A DNA stretch of 61,961 nucleotides from Massilia cavernae. GTDB taxonomy: Bacteria > Pseudomonadota > Gammaproteobacteria > Burkholderiales > Burkholderiaceae_D. The notes under the pieces are model-generated. The model was not told the origin of the DNA. It ran no database searches and saw only the letters and a program-made list of their open reading frames with translations. Every line of letters starts with the position of its first letter. The stretch's first letter is position 1. Below, one piece after another: positions 17,297-26,828 of this stretch. Both the position numbers and the translations under genes were made by a program. The stretch lies in the NCBI RefSeq assembly GCF_003590855.1, contig NZ_QYUP01000125.1, positions 1 to 61,961 on the forward strand, in the 5' to 3' direction.

Positions 17297-19530
17297 TGAA
17301 AAACCATTCAGGCAACACCAAACATTTCCCGGCACTGCGCCGCCTCGCCGCAGGCGCGATGCTGTGCTGCATGGTCGCCACCAGCGCCGGCCCGGCATGG
17401 GCCCAGGCCGAGGGCCAGGCCGCACTCAATTTCGTCGGCGCCGACATCGAATCGGTGATCAAGGCGGTCGGCCACTACACCGGCATGACCTTCATCGTCG
17501 ACCCGCGCGTCAAGGGCACGCTGACCCTGGTGTCCGAAACCCCGCTGTCGAAGTCGCAGGCGTTCGCGCTGCTGACGTCCGCGCTGCGCCTGCAAGGCTA
17601 CGCGGTGGTCACCGGCGACGGCTTCGCCAAGGTGGTGCCGGAAGCCGAAGCCAAGCTGCAGTCGTCGCCGACCCAGGTCGGCGTGGGCGGCGCGCGCGCG
17701 CGCGGCGACCAGATCGCCACCCAGATCTATCACCTGCAGTACGAATCGGCGGCCAACCTGACCGCGGTGCTGCGCCCGCTGATCTCGCCGAACAACTCGA
17801 TCATGGCCAACCCGGGCAACAACAGCCTGGTCATCACCGATTACGCCGACAACCTGCGCCGCCTGTCCAAGATCATCGCCGCGCTCGACGCGCCGGTGGC
17901 GGGCGAGCCGGACGTGGTGGCGGTGCGCTACGCGATCGCCAGCGACCTGGCCGCGATGGTCAACAAGCTGATGGAGCCTACCGCCGGCGGCGACTCGGGC
18001 CGCGTGAGCGTGGTGGCCGACCCGCGCACCAATTCGCTCATCGTGCGCGCGCCGACCCAGGCACGCGCGCGGCTGGCGCGCTCGCTGATCGCCAAGCTGG
18101 ACCAGCCGACTTCGCAGGCCGGCAATGTCCATGTGGTCTACCTGAAAAACGCCGACGCCACCAGGCTGGCGCAGACCCTGCGCGCGGTCGTCTCGGGCGA
18201 GGTGGCCCAGCCGCTGCAGGAAGCCGGCACCGCCGGCGGCAGCGTGCCGTCGACCGGCGGCATGACCGGCGCCGGCGGCGCGCAAGGCATGGGCCAGGTC
18301 AGCACCCTTGGCGCGCAATCGCCGGGCCAGCAGCTGGGCCAGGCCAGCGGTGGTGGCGGCGCCGGCTTCATCCAGGCCGACGCGTCGACCAATACCCTGA
18401 TCATCACCGCGCCGGACGCGGTCTACCGCAACCTGCGCGCCGTGATCGACCAGCTCGACGTGCGCCGCGCCCAGGTCTACATCGAATCGCTGATCGTCGA
18501 AGTCAACTCGGCCAAGGCGGCCGAATTCGGCATCCAGTGGCTCGGTCTGTCGGGCAACGAGAACAGCAGCTACCGCGTGGGCGGCCTCCAGGGCTTCAGC
18601 AGCGGCCCCAACAACATCAGCCAGATCGCCGCCGGCGCGCTGGCCAATCCGCCGGCGCTGCCCACCGCCAAGGGCCTGACCATCGGCCTGTTCAAGCAGA
18701 TCAACGGCCAGCTGGGCCTGGGCGCGCTGGCGCACGCGCTGGAGACCGACGGCGGCGCCAACATCCTGTCGACGCCGAACATGCTCACGCTGGACAACGA
18801 ACTGTCGACCATCAAGGTCGGCCAGAACGTGCCGATCATCAGCGGCCAGTTCACCACCCCGGCCAGCGGCACCGCCAGCAACCCGTTCCAGACCATCGAC
18901 CGCCGCGACGTCGGCCTGACGCTCAAGGTGCGCCCGCAGATTTCCGAAGGCGGCACCATCAAGATGGCGATCTACAGCGAGAACTCGAACGTCGACCCGA
19001 CCAGCCTCGCCGCCACCTCGGGCGTGACCACCAACATCCGCGTCATCGAGAACAACGTGATCGCCGACGACGGCCAGATCATCGTGCTCGGCGGCCTGAT
19101 CAAGGACGACACCAGCGACAGCGAAGAGAAAGTGCGCGGCCTGGGCGACATCCCGGTGCTCGGCAACCTGTTCAAGTACAAGACCCGCCAGCGCACCAAG
19201 ACCAACCTGATGATCTTCCTGCGCCCGGTGATCGTGCGCAGCAAGGAAGACAGCAACTCGATCGCCAGCGACCGCTACGACTACATGCGTTCGGCCGGCA
19301 TCAAGGCGATGCCGGAAACCGGCTCGATGGTGCTGCCGGACTACGGCAGCCCGGTGCTGCCTGAACTGCGCAACGGCCAGCCGCCGCTGGGCGGCGCGAT
19401 GGCGCCGGTGCCGGTACGCCCGGCGCCGCCCGCGGCAGCGGTACGCCCGGGAACGGCGGTGCCTGCGCCGGCCGACCCGAACGCGCCGAAATACCGTCCG
19501 GTGCAGCCGTCGGCACAGCCAGTGAAGTAA
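17293..19530 (+). CDS. gspD: T2SS secretin GspD
   Basis: Outer-membrane secretin channel, 745 residues. The signal peptide ends near residue 37 (AGPAWA). N0 ([21 protein letters not shown]), N1, N2 and N3 domains follow. N3 contains a Gly/Ser-rich loop (about residues 305-360). The secretin pore lies at about 440-650, with [11 protein letters not shown] and the conserved [26 protein letters not shown] region (quoted only in part here as LGNLFKYK and NLMIFLRP). The C-terminal tail is Pro/Ala-rich with no obvious pilotin-binding S-domain, and no gspS gene is in the operon. It overlaps gspN by 4 nt. Confidence 0.96.
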   Translation: MMKNHSGNTKHFPALRRLAAGAMLCCMVATSAGPAWAQAEGQAALNFVGADIESVIKAVGHYTGMTFIVDPRVKGTLTLVSETPLSKSQAFALLTSALRLQGYAVVTGDGFAKVVPEAEAKLQSSPTQVGVGGARARGDQIATQIYHLQYESAANLTAVLRPLISPNNSIMANPGNNSLVITDYADNLRRLSKIIAALDAPVAGEPDVVAVRYAIASDLAAMVNKLMEPTAGGDSGRVSVVADPRTNSLIVRAPTQARARLARSLIAKLDQPTSQAGNVHVVYLKNADATRLAQTLRAVVSGEVAQPLQEAGTAGGSVPSTGGMTGAGGAQGMGQVSTLGAQSPGQQLGQASGGGGAGFIQADASTNTLIITAPDAVYRNLRAVIDQLDVRRAQVYIESLIVEVNSAKAAEFGIQWLGLSGNENSSYRVGGLQGFSSGPNNISQIAAGALANPPALPTAKGLTIGLFKQINGQLGLGALAHALETDGGANILSTPNMLTLDNELSTIKVGQNVPIISGQFTTPASGTASNPFQTIDRRDVGLTLKVRPQISEGGTIKMAIYSENSNVDPTSLAATSGVTTNIRVIENNVIADDGQIIVLGGLIKDDTSDSEEKVRGLGDIPVLGNLFKYKTRQRTKTNLMIFLRPVIVRSKEDSNSIASDRYDYMRSAGIKAMPETGSMVLPDYGSPVLPELRNGQPPLGGAMAPVPVRPAPPAAAVRPGTAVPAPADPNAPKYRPVQPSAQPVK

Positions 19531-19541
19531 GCGGTGCCGCG

Positions 19542-20969
19542 ATGAACAATCTCCTTCCTTACGCCTTTGCCCGCGATTTCGGCGTGCTGGCGCGTTCCAA
19601 CGGCGACGGCGAAACACCGGTCGAGGTGCTGGTGTCCGGCGCCACCGCGCCCACCGCCATCGCCGAAGTGTCGCGCCGCTTCGGCCGCATTTCGCTGCGC
19701 TCGATGCCGCGCGCCGAACTGGAAGCGGCCATCGCCAGCGCCTACGCCGGGTCCGGCGGCGACGCCTCGCAGGTGGCCGACGAATTCGACGCCGACCTCG
19801 ACCTGACCAAGCTGCTGCAGGACGTGCCGGCCATCGAAGACCTGCTGGAATCGTCCGACGACGCGCCCGTGATCCGCATGATCAACGCGCTGCTGACGCA
19901 GTCGCTGCGCGAAGGCGCGTCCGACATCCACATCGAACCGTTCGAGCAGACCTCGGTGGTGCGCTTCCGTGTCGACGGCGCGCTGCGCGACATCGTCCGT
20001 CCGCGCAAGGGCATCCACGCCTCGCTGATCTCGCGCATCAAGATCATGGCGCAGCTCGACATCGCCGAAAAGCGCCTGCCGCAGGACGGCCGCATCACGC
20101 TGCGCGTCGGCGGCAAGCCGGTCGACGTGCGCGTCTCGACGCTGCCGACCGGCCACGGCGAACGCGCGGTGCTGCGTTTGCTGGACAAGGAAGCGGGGCG
20201 CCTCGACCTGTCGCACCTGGGCATGAGCCCGCAGCTGCTGCCGCAGTTCGACACCCTGATCAACCAGCCGCACGGCATCGTGCTGGTCACCGGCCCTACC
20301 GGTTCGGGCAAGACCACCACGCTGTACGCGGCGCTGTCGCGCCTGAACGCCAGCACCACCAATATCCTGACGGTGGAAGACCCGATCGAGTACGACCTGA
20401 TCGGCGTCGGCCAGACCCAGGTCAACGCCAAGATCGACATGAGCTTCGCCAAGGCGCTGCGCGCGATCCTGCGCCAGGATCCGGACGTGATCATGATCGG
20501 CGAGATCCGCGACCTCGAAACCGCGCAGATCGCGGTGCAGGCCTCGCTGACCGGCCACCTGGTGCTGGCGACCCTGCACACCAACGATTCGGCCGCCGCG
20601 GTGACGCGCCTGCTGGACATGGGCATCGAGCCCTTCCTGCTGTCATCCTCGCTGCTGGGCGTGATGGCCCAGCGCCTGGTGCGCAAGCTGTGCGAACACT
20701 GCAAGGTGCCGGACGACGCCGGCCAATTCTACAAGGCGGTCGGCTGCGACAAGTGCGGCCAGACCGGCTACCACGGCCGCGTCGGCGTGTACGAACTGCT
20801 GCAGGTGAACGACGAGATCCGCGCCCAGATCCACAACCAGGCTTCGGAAGCGGAGATCCGCCAGACCGCCCAGCGCGCCGGCATGAAGACCATGCGCGAA
20901 GACGGCGAACGCTGGCTGCGCGACGGTACCACCACGCAGGCGGAACTGATGCGCGTGACGAAGGACTAG
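19542..20969 (+). CDS. gspE: T2SS assembly ATPase GspE
   Basis: Cytoplasmic hexameric ATPase that drives pseudopilus assembly. The 475-residue protein contains Walker [10 protein letters not shown] (residues about 251-259), Walker B IMIGEIRD (about 316-323), the Asp and His boxes ([21 protein letters not shown]), and a zinc motif of two CxxC pairs (CEHC near 384 and CDKC near 402). The N-terminal GspL-binding domain is short. It starts 11 nt after gspD. Confidence 0.97.
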   Translation: MNNLLPYAFARDFGVLARSNGDGETPVEVLVSGATAPTAIAEVSRRFGRISLRSMPRAELEAAIASAYAGSGGDASQVADEFDADLDLTKLLQDVPAIEDLLESSDDAPVIRMINALLTQSLREGASDIHIEPFEQTSVVRFRVDGALRDIVRPRKGIHASLISRIKIMAQLDIAEKRLPQDGRITLRVGGKPVDVRVSTLPTGHGERAVLRLLDKEAGRLDLSHLGMSPQLLPQFDTLINQPHGIVLVTGPTGSGKTTTLYAALSRLNASTTNILTVEDPIEYDLIGVGQTQVNAKIDMSFAKALRAILRQDPDVIMIGEIRDLETAQIAVQASLTGHLVLATLHTNDSAAAVTRLLDMGIEPFLLSSSLLGVMAQRLVRKLCEHCKVPDDAGQFYKAVGCDKCGQTGYHGRVGVYELLQVNDEIRAQIHNQASEAEIRQTAQRAGMKTMREDGERWLRDGTTTQAELMRVTKD

Positions 20970-20976
20970 GCCACAG

Positions 20977-22197
20977 ATGCCAGCATTCCGCTACGAAGCC
21001 GTCGACGACAACGGCGCCACCAAGAAGGGCGTGGTCAACGCCGACAGCCCGCGCTCGGCGCGCGCCGACCTGCGCATGCAGGGACTGACGCCGCTGAACG
21101 TCGAGGCCATCTCGGCCCAGGTCGACGCCAGCGGCGCCGCCAAGAGCCGCGGCCTGGGCGAAAAGCTGTCGCAGGTCGAGCTGGCGCTGTTCACCCGCCA
21201 GCTGGCCAGCCTGCTGGAAGCCGGGCTGCCGCTGGAACAGGCCTTCACCGCCTTGCTGGAACAGGCCGAACGCCCCTACGTGCGCGACCTGATCGCATCG
21301 ATCCGCGCCGAAGTGATGGGCGGCGCGCCGTTTTCCGACGCGCTGTCGCGCCACCCGCGCGACTTCGCCGACATCTACCGCGCGCTGGTCGCCTCGGGCG
21401 AGCAGATCGGCCACCTGGCACGCGTGCTGTCGCGCCTGGCCGACTACATCGAACGCCGCAACGCGCTGGTGCAGAAGGTGAGGCTGGCCTTCACCTACCC
21501 GGCCATCGTCACCGTGGTGGCGTTCGCGATCGTGATCTTCCTGCTTACCTACGTGGTGCCGCAGATCGTGTCGGTGTTCGCCAACACCAAGCAAAAGCTG
21601 CCGCTGCTGACCGTGATGATGCTGGGTGTGTCGAACTTCGTGCGCGCCTACGGCATCTACGTCGGGCTGGCGCTGATCGGTGCGTTCTGGATGTGGCGGC
21701 GCGCGCTGCAGCAGCCCGACCTGAAGCGGCGCTGGCACACCTGGTTGCTGACCGCGCCAATCTATGGCAAGTTCGAGCGCAGCCTGAATACCGCGCGCTT
21801 CGCCAGCACGCTGGCGATCACCACCGGATCGGGCGTGCCGATCCTGCGCGCGCTCGACACCAGCCGCGACACCTTGTCCAATGTCGCGATGAAGGAACTG
21901 GTAGAACAGGCCAGCGCCAGTGTGCGCGAGGGCGTCAGCCTGGCACGCGCATTGTCGGCGCAGAAGCACTTCCCGCCAATGCTGATCCACATGATCCGCG
22001 CGGGCGAAATCACCGGAGAGCTGCCGGCCATGCTCGAACGAGCGGCCAACTCGCAGCAGCAGGACCTGGAACGCCGCACCCTGACCATCGCCGGCCTGCT
22101 GGAGCCGGTGCTTATTTTGGCCATGGGCGTGGTGGTGCTGCTGATCGTGCTGGCGGTGCTGATGCCGATTATTGAAATTAACCAGCTGGTGCGGTAA
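20977..22197 (+). CDS. gspF: T2SS inner-membrane protein GspF
   Basis: Polytopic platform protein around which the pseudopilus is built, 406 residues. Two repeated GspF cytoplasmic domains are visible (LALFTRQLASLLEAGLPLEQAF and FARSTL-like TARFASTLAITTGSGVPILRAL), with three membrane helices near residues 170-195 (YPAIVTVVAFAIVIFLLTYV), 220-240 and 375-400. It begins 7 nt after gspE, and its stop codon shares a base with a possible gspC start. Confidence 0.95.
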   Translation: MPAFRYEAVDDNGATKKGVVNADSPRSARADLRMQGLTPLNVEAISAQVDASGAAKSRGLGEKLSQVELALFTRQLASLLEAGLPLEQAFTALLEQAERPYVRDLIASIRAEVMGGAPFSDALSRHPRDFADIYRALVASGEQIGHLARVLSRLADYIERRNALVQKVRLAFTYPAIVTVVAFAIVIFLLTYVVPQIVSVFANTKQKLPLLTVMMLGVSNFVRAYGIYVGLALIGAFWMWRRALQQPDLKRRWHTWLLTAPIYGKFERSLNTARFASTLAITTGSGVPILRALDTSRDTLSNVAMKELVEQASASVREGVSLARALSAQKHFPPMLIHMIRAGEITGELPAMLERAANSQQQDLERRTLTIAGLLEPVLILAMGVVVLLIVLAVLMPIIEINQLVR

Positions 22198-22208
22198 TGA
22201 GGACCCCG

Positions 22209-22847
22209 ATGAAGCGAATGCCTTTACTTTTAAGCCTGCTTGGCGTGATTGCGCTGTCGGCCTCGATCGCCTACTGGGTGCTGCAGCTGTACAAGCCGGA
22301 ACAGCGGCCGCTGGCCGCCGCGCCGGTGGCGGCGGTTCCCGAGCCGGCCGTGGATGCGGGCGCGACCCTGTTCGGCGGCCAGGCCGCGGGCGTGGTGGCC
22401 ACCAACTACCAGCTGACCGGGGTGGTGGCGGCAGGGCGCAACAGCGTGGCGATCCTGGTGGCCGAAGGACAGCCTCCCAAGGCGCTGGTGGTGGGCAAGG
22501 AGATCGCGCCCGGCGTGTCGGTGACGGAGGTGCATCCGCGCTATGTGATGCTGTCGGAAGGCGGCGTGCCGAAGCGGATCGAACTGGCGGTGGATCCGCG
22601 ACCGGCGGCCATGATGTCGGCGCCATTGCCGGCCACGGCGCAAGGGATTCCGGACCAGCAGCAACCGCCGCAGCAGCAGCCGGAGCCGCCAGCGCCTTTG
22701 CCCCAGTCGGGGCAGTCGCCGGAACCGCCGCCGCCGGCGCCGATCGCGCGGCCGAGCGACGAGCAGGCGCCGCCGCCACCGCCGGTGCAGATGCCGCCGC
22801 CGACCAGGACGATTGGCGTGCAAGGGCAGCCTCCAGTATCGCAATAA
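22209..22847 (+). CDS. gspC: T2SS GspC-like protein without PDZ domain
   Basis: Inner-membrane protein connecting the platform to the secretin. The ATG at 22209 has TGAGGA 5 nt upstream; an ATG at 22197 overlapping gspF is possible but has no ribosome site. The 212-residue protein has a membrane helix (residues 5-24), a linker, and an HR domain (about 55-130, YQLTGVVAAGRNSVAILVAEG...VTEVHPRYVMLSEGG). There is then a Pro/Gln-rich tail (PPQQQPEPPAPLPQ and more) in place of the usual C-terminal PDZ domain. It is the last gene of the operon, whereas in enterobacteria gspC is first. The HR domain supports the call; the tail function is unknown. Confidence 0.85.
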   Translation: MKRMPLLLSLLGVIALSASIAYWVLQLYKPEQRPLAAAPVAAVPEPAVDAGATLFGGQAAGVVATNYQLTGVVAAGRNSVAILVAEGQPPKALVVGKEIAPGVSVTEVHPRYVMLSEGGVPKRIELAVDPRPAAMMSAPLPATAQGIPDQQQPPQQQPEPPAPLPQSGQSPEPPPPAPIARPSDEQAPPPPPVQMPPPTRTIGVQGQPPVSQ

Positions 22848-22862
22848 GACACCTGTAAACGC

Positions 22863-22936
22863 AAAACCGTCGTTCCCGTCCAAACGGGAACCCATACTGA
22901 GTATCCGTAATCAGCTCAGCATGGGTTCCCGCTTTC
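22863..22936. repeat. Left part of a dispersed palindromic repeat split by an IS
   Basis: Together with 24661-24677 this rebuilds an imperfect inverted repeat with arms of about 39 nt. Left arm 22863-22901; right arm 22915-22936 plus 24661-24677; five mismatches, mostly in the minor loops. Each arm is itself a hairpin (CGTTCCCG...CGGGAAC). It is a REP-like intergenic element downstream of gspC. The IS sits exactly in the loop (TTTC) of the right-hand hairpin. Confidence 0.8.
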
Positions 22937-22987
22937 GAGGCTGTCGCGAATGCGGCCGGTTCATTAAAATAGTGTCACTCCTACACG

Positions 22988-23179
22988 GTGACAATGACGA
23001 TGAACCGGATCAAGAAGAAGACCACCAAGAATCTGCCGCCTCCGGATGCCCAGCTCGGGCTGTTCGGGGTTTTCCCGCCGACGAAAAAAATAAAGCAAAG
23101 GTTCAAACTGCGGTCGGCAGCGGGCGACGGTTTGTCACCGGTAATCCGCGGTCAATTTTTCTTGGTGCGGTACGGTTAG
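22988..23179 (+). CDS. Probable N-terminal piece of the IS1182 transposase in a different frame
   Basis: A 63-codon frame starting at ATG 22988 (ATG 22994 is also possible). It encodes a basic start (NRIKKKTTKNLPPPDAQ) and LGLFGVFPPTKKIK, which looks like the usual N-terminus of such transposases. At the run of seven A residues (23084-23090) the good coding sequence appears to continue in the -1 frame. The remainder of this frame, after about 23100, is probably not meaningful protein. The join may be programmed frameshifting, transcript slippage, or an inactivating mutation. Confidence 0.5.
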   Translation: MTMTMNRIKKKTTKNLPPPDAQLGLFGVFPPTKKIKQRFKLRSAAGDGLSPVIRGQFFLVRYG

Positions 23180-24621
23180 AAGACCACCTCAAGCAGGTCG
23201 GTCAAACGGCCGCGTTCACGGTGGCAAATTTACTGGACGAACAGGACTGGCAACCATTCGAAGCGCGCTATGCCTCTACCGGGCGCGCACCCTACGCACC
23301 CCGCCTGATGTTGGGGCTGATCCTGTACGGCGTAATGCAAGGCGTGCATTCACTGCGCGAGCTGGAGCGGCTGGCGCGGTTGGATTTAGGCTGCATGTGG
23401 GTCACCGGCGGTATCGCACCCGATCACGCCAATATTGGTCGCTTTATCGTCCTTCACGAGAATTCGCTAACCCAGAACTTCTTTGAATCGCTCACCCGCA
23501 GTATCTTGAAAAAGAGCGGCACACATAGCAGTACGCGGTTGGCTGGCGATGGTACCGTGATCGAGGCCGCCTGTTCTCATTACAAACTGCTCAGGGAAGA
23601 GGCCGTCAAGGCACGCGTTGAGGCTGCTGGAAAGGCCCTGGCTCAAGCCCCGACAGATCGCGCCGCACAGCAAGAGCTGGAGGATAGCAAGCGCTGCCTC
23701 GTTGTTCTGGAAGCGCGGCAGCAAGCCAGGAAGCGTAGTGGCAGGAGCACTGAAAGTTTGAGCATCAGCGGCAGCGAGACCGAGGCAATGGTGCAAAGGC
23801 TTAAGCGTGGCAAAGGCATGGCCGCTTCATACAAACCCTCGGTACTGGCTAACGAAGATCGAATCATTACAGCGCTCGCTGTAGATCCCTCAAGCGAAAC
23901 CAAGGTCGTCGCTGCGATGCTTGACCAGAGCGCTCGCGTGGTCGGCGCTCCGGCGAAAGAACTATTGCTCGATGCAGGCTACTTCGATGATGGCGTGATC
24001 GCCGCGGCCTTGGAGCGCGAAGTCAGCCTGCTTTGCCCCGAAGGCAAAGCTCCTGGCATCGTCAAGAACAGCAAGGTATTTCACAAGAGTAGTTTTCAAT
24101 ACGATAGTGCGGCCGATACGTATCGCTGCCCTGCCGGGCAAATGCTCATCTTCTTGAAAAGTGCCGATGCCACGCAAACCAAACGCGCCCACCGCCTCTA
24201 TGGCACGGATGCGTGTGGCAACTGCCCGTTACGCCCGCAATGCACAAAGAGCGCTAAGCGTCGTATCCAGCGTCATCCGGAGGACACTGAGCGCGACGCA
24301 CTTCGCCTGGTGATGCAGCAGCCGCAGGTGGCTGACATCTTCCGGCAACGAAAGGCGATGGTTGAGCCCGTATTTAGCCACCTGCTTGGCCAACAAGGCT
24401 TGAGCCGGTTCCGTCGCAAGGGATTATGCGCGGTGCGCCGCGAATTCGCATTACACGTTCTCGCATACAATTTATCGAGAGCAGTGGCCCTCATGAGGGC
24501 TTTTTTCGCTCGCTTTCTGCCCGCTACGCTCAAGGTATCCCGGGCGCGATCCCTTATCCGTCGAATTTTCGGCGATCATCCGATCCAATCGCCTTTCCAA
24601 CCGAGCGTACCCCTATTGTGA
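23101..24621 (+). CDS. IS1182-family DDE transposase (main frame)
   Basis: Catalyses transposition of the surrounding element. The long frame contains VQTAVGSGRRFVTGNPRSIFL, RLEDHLKQVGQTAAFTV and PRLMLGLILYGVMQGVHSLRELE (N-terminal DUF772-type part). Catalytic residues are Asp in LAGDGTVIEA, Asp in LLLDAGYFDDG and Glu in KAMVEPVFSHLLG. A Cys cluster CGNCPLRPQC is typical of IS1182. The frame is open through the left end of the element but has no ATG inside it; a GTG at 22972 is the only early start. The more convincing N-terminus lies in another frame (22988-23100), so the listed start marks only where homology-like sequence begins. Activity is uncertain. Confidence 0.82.
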   Translation, partial: VQTAVGSGRRFVTGNPRSIFLGAVRLEDHLKQVGQTAAFTVANLLDEQDWQPFEARYASTGRAPYAPRLMLGLILYGVMQGVHSLRELERLARLDLGCMWVTGGIAPDHANIGRFIVLHENSLTQNFFESLTRSILKKSGTHSSTRLAGDGTVIEAACSHYKLLREEAVKARVEAAGKALAQAPTDRAAQQELEDSKRCLVVLEARQQARKRSGRSTESLSISGSETEAMVQRLKRGKGMAASYKPSVLANEDRIITALAVDPSSETKVVAAMLDQSARVVGAPAKELLLDAGYFDDGVIAAALEREVSLLCPEGKAPGIVKNSKVFHKSSFQYDSAADTYRCPAGQMLIFLKSADATQTKRAHRLYGTDACGNCPLRPQCTKSAKRRIQRHPEDTERDALRLVMQQPQVADIFRQRKAMVEPVFSHLLGQQGLSRFRRKGLCAVRREFALHVLAYNLSRAVALMRAFFARFLPATLKVSRARSLIRRIFGDHPIQSPFQPSVPLL

Positions 24622-24660
24622 AGGGCTCGGTCGCGAAAGCGTTTTGCGACGGCCTCTTTC

Positions 24661-24677
24661 GCGGGAACGACGGTTTT
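24661..24677. repeat. Right part of the palindromic repeat split by the IS
   Basis: GCGGGAACGACGG plus a T-run completes the right arm of the element that begins at 22863. On the minus strand it lies just past the stop of the small hslU-linked gene and may contribute to transcript ends there. Confidence 0.75.
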
Positions 24678-24693
24678 TGGTGTAACGAACTTA

Positions 24694-24900
24694 CTAGGCG
24701 TCGTCCTCGTCGCGCTTCAGCTTGGCCTTGTCCAGCGCACGCTTGTCGGCCTGCCTCTGCGCCGACTTCGACTTGACGTGCGCGCCGGCCGTGCGCTGCC
24801 TGGCCAGCACCGCGACCGGATTGCGCGGCTTGGAGTAGGCTTGCGACGGCTCGACCCGTATCGTCATCTTCTGCCGCGTCGCCAGCGCCTTGTTCGCCAT
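24694..24900 (-). CDS. Small basic hypothetical protein linked to hslVU
   Basis: A 68-residue Lys/Arg-rich protein (ATRQKMTIRVEPSQAYSKP near the start, then RQADKRALDKAKLKRDEDD at the end). No membrane segment, signal or known motif is seen. The start lies 6 nt after the hslU stop on the same strand, so it should be expressed from the hslV heat-shock promoter. The coding frame has the GC-rich third positions of its neighbours. Not recognised; an RNA- or DNA-binding role is possible from charge only. It is followed by the palindromic repeat and IS. Confidence 0.65.
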   Translation of the reverse strand: MANKALATRQKMTIRVEPSQAYSKPRNPVAVLARQRTAGAHVKSKSAQRQADKRALDKAKLKRDEDDA

Positions 24901-24906
24901 ATCCGG

Positions 24907-26244
24907 TTACAGCACGTAGCGCGACAGGTCTTCGTTGTCGGCCAGCTTGTCGAGGCGCGCGTTGACATAGGCGCCGTCGATCGCCACCACCTGGCCGCTG
25001 CTGTCGCTGGCCGAGTATGAGATCTCCTCGAGCAGCTTTTCCATCACGGTGTACAGGCGGCGCGCGCCGATGTTCTCGGTGCGCTCGTTGACCGAGTAGG
25101 CGATCTCCGCCAGCCGCGTGATGCCCTCCGGCGAAAACTCGATCTTCACGCCTTCGGTGGCCAGCAGCGCTTCGTACTGCCTGGTCAGGCAGGCGTCGGT
25201 GCTGGTCAGGATGCACTCGAAATCGGCAATCGACAGCGACTCCAGCTCGACCCGGATCGGGAAGCGGCCCTGCAGCTCCGGGATCAGGTCGGACGGCTTG
25301 GCCAGGTGGAAGGCGCCCGATGCGATGAACAGGATATGGTCGGTGCGGATCATGCCGTACTTGGTGTTGACCGTGGTGCCTTCGACCAGCGGCAGCAGGT
25401 CGCGCTGCACGCCCGCGCGCGAGACGTCGGCGTTGCCGGTCTCGGAGCGCGAGGCGATCTTGTCGATCTCGTCGAGGAACACGATGCCGTTCTGCTCGAC
25501 GTTGGCGATGGCCTTCTGCTTCATCTCGTCTTCGTTGATCAGCTTCCCGGCTTCTTCCTCGGTCAGCAGCTTCATCGCTTCCTTGATCTTGACCTTGCGC
25601 GGCTTCTTGCGCGCGGCGCCCATTCCCGAGAACATGGACTTGATCTGCTCGGTCATTTCTTCCATGCCCGGCGGCGCCATGATCTCCATCTGCGGGCCGG
25701 CGTCGGCCAGTTCCAGCTCGATCTCGCGGTCGTCCAGCGTGCCTTCGCGCAGGCGCTTGCGGAAAGTCTGGCGGGTGTTGTCGCCTTCCTTCGGCTCCGC
25801 CTGCGCGGCGCTGTTGAAGCCGAAGTCGCGCGCCGGCGGCACCAGCACGTCGATGATGCGGTCTTCGGCGGCGTCCTCGGCACGCTGGCGCACCTTCTTC
25901 ATTTCGCTGGCACGGGTCTGCTTGATGCCGATGTCGATCAGGTCGCGGATGATGGTGTCGACGTCGCGGCCGACGTAGCCCACCTCGGTGAACTTGGTGG
26001 CCTCGATCTTGATGAAGGGCGCGTCGGCCAGCCTGGCCAGGCGGCGCGCGATTTCGGTCTTGCCGACGCCGGTCGGGCCGATCATCAGGATGTTCTTCGG
26101 CGTGATTTCATGGCGCAGCGGCTCGGCGACATGCTGGCGCCGCCAGCGGTTGCGCAGCGCGATGGCGACCGCGCGCTTGGCCTTGCCCTGGCCGACCACG
26201 TGCTTGTCGAGTTCCGAAACGATTTCGTGGGGAGTCATGTTCAT
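24907..26244 (-). CDS. hslU: HslU ATPase subunit of the HslUV protease
   Basis: AAA+ unfoldase that feeds substrates to the HslV peptidase in the cytosol. From ATG 26244 the protein has 445 residues (E. coli 443), starting [19 protein letters not shown]. Walker A is GPTGVGKTE (about 60-68), Walker B FLDEIDKI, and the I-domain lies at about 110-240 ([14 protein letters not shown]...). Sensor-2 and the C-terminal tail [13 protein letters not shown] NEDLSRYVL, which inserts into HslV, are intact. An upstream in-frame GTG at 26259 is less like the family. It follows hslV by 18 nt. Confidence 0.96.
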   Translation of the reverse strand: MNMTPHEIVSELDKHVVGQGKAKRAVAIALRNRWRRQHVAEPLRHEITPKNILMIGPTGVGKTEIARRLARLADAPFIKIEATKFTEVGYVGRDVDTIIRDLIDIGIKQTRASEMKKVRQRAEDAAEDRIIDVLVPPARDFGFNSAAQAEPKEGDNTRQTFRKRLREGTLDDREIELELADAGPQMEIMAPPGMEEMTEQIKSMFSGMGAARKKPRKVKIKEAMKLLTEEEAGKLINEDEMKQKAIANVEQNGIVFLDEIDKIASRSETGNADVSRAGVQRDLLPLVEGTTVNTKYGMIRTDHILFIASGAFHLAKPSDLIPELQGRFPIRVELESLSIADFECILTSTDACLTRQYEALLATEGVKIEFSPEGITRLAEIAYSVNERTENIGARRLYTVMEKLLEEISYSASDSSGQVVAIDGAYVNARLDKLADNEDLSRYVL

Positions 26245-26262
26245 GATGGAATTAGGCACGAT

Positions 26263-26799
26263 TTAGTCCAGGGTTTCGACGATGTGGTTCAGGTTGGTGT
26301 AGATGCACAGCTGGCCGGCGATGGTCAGCGACTTGTGCACGATCTCGGCCGGCGACAGTTCGGTGTTTTCCTGCAGCGCCTTGGCGGCCGACTGGGCATA
26401 GCTGCCGCCCGAGCCGATCGCGCCGACGCCGTCTTCCGGTTCCAGCACGTCGCCGTTACCGGTGATCACCAGGGTCGATTCGGCGTCCGCCACCAGCAGC
26501 ATCGCTTCGAGGCGGCGCAGGATGCGGTCGGTGCGCCAGTCCTTGGCCAGTTCGACCGAGGCGCGCAGCAGGTGGCCCTGGTGCTTTTCCAGCTTGCCTT
26601 CGAAGCGGTCGAGCAGGGTGAAAGCGTCGGCGGTGCCGCCGGCGAAGCCGCACAGGACCTTGCCCTGGTACAGCTTGCGCACCTTGCGGGCGGTGCCTTT
26701 CATGATGATATTGCCGAGCGTCACCTGGCCGTCGCCGCCAAGGGCGACCTGGCGGCCGCGGCGCACGCACAGGATCGTGGTGCCGTGAAATTGTTCCAT
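26263..26799 (-). CDS. hslV: HslV peptidase subunit
   Basis: Proteasome-like threonine peptidase, 178 residues. The propeptide MEQFHG is removed to expose Thr in TTILCVRRG. Conserved elements are [23 protein letters not shown] and [16 protein letters not shown]. It forms the first gene of the hslV-hslU operon, with a sigma32-type promoter just upstream, as expected for a heat-shock protease. Confidence 0.97.
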   Translation of the reverse strand: MEQFHGTTILCVRRGRQVALGGDGQVTLGNIIMKGTARKVRKLYQGKVLCGFAGGTADAFTLLDRFEGKLEKHQGHLLRASVELAKDWRTDRILRRLEAMLLVADAESTLVITGNGDVLEPEDGVGAIGSGGSYAQSAAKALQENTELSPAEIVHKSLTIAGQLCIYTNLNHIVETLD

Positions 26800-26828
26800 A
26801 TCTGCCTCTAAGTTATCTAGCCCACAAG

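Larger units (their letters stand above)
22937..24656 (+). mobile_element. IS1182-family insertion sequence
   Basis: A 1720-bp element bounded by imperfect terminal inverted repeats: left GAGGCTGTCGCGAAT (22937-22951) and right, read inward, GAGGCCGTCGCAAAA (24656-24642), 12 of 15 matching. TTTC flanks both ends (22933-22936 and 24657-24660), a probable 4-bp target duplication. Removing the IS and one TTTC restores a perfect hairpin GGTTCCCGC-TTTC-GCGGGAAC. It contains one transposase with DDE residues. It interrupts no gene. Confidence 0.8.

Noticed and set aside
17308..19617. A 769-codon antisense frame over gspD
   Set aside because: Same codon-mirror effect; composition (Arg/Ala/His/Gly) and lack of motifs show it is a shadow of the secretin gene.
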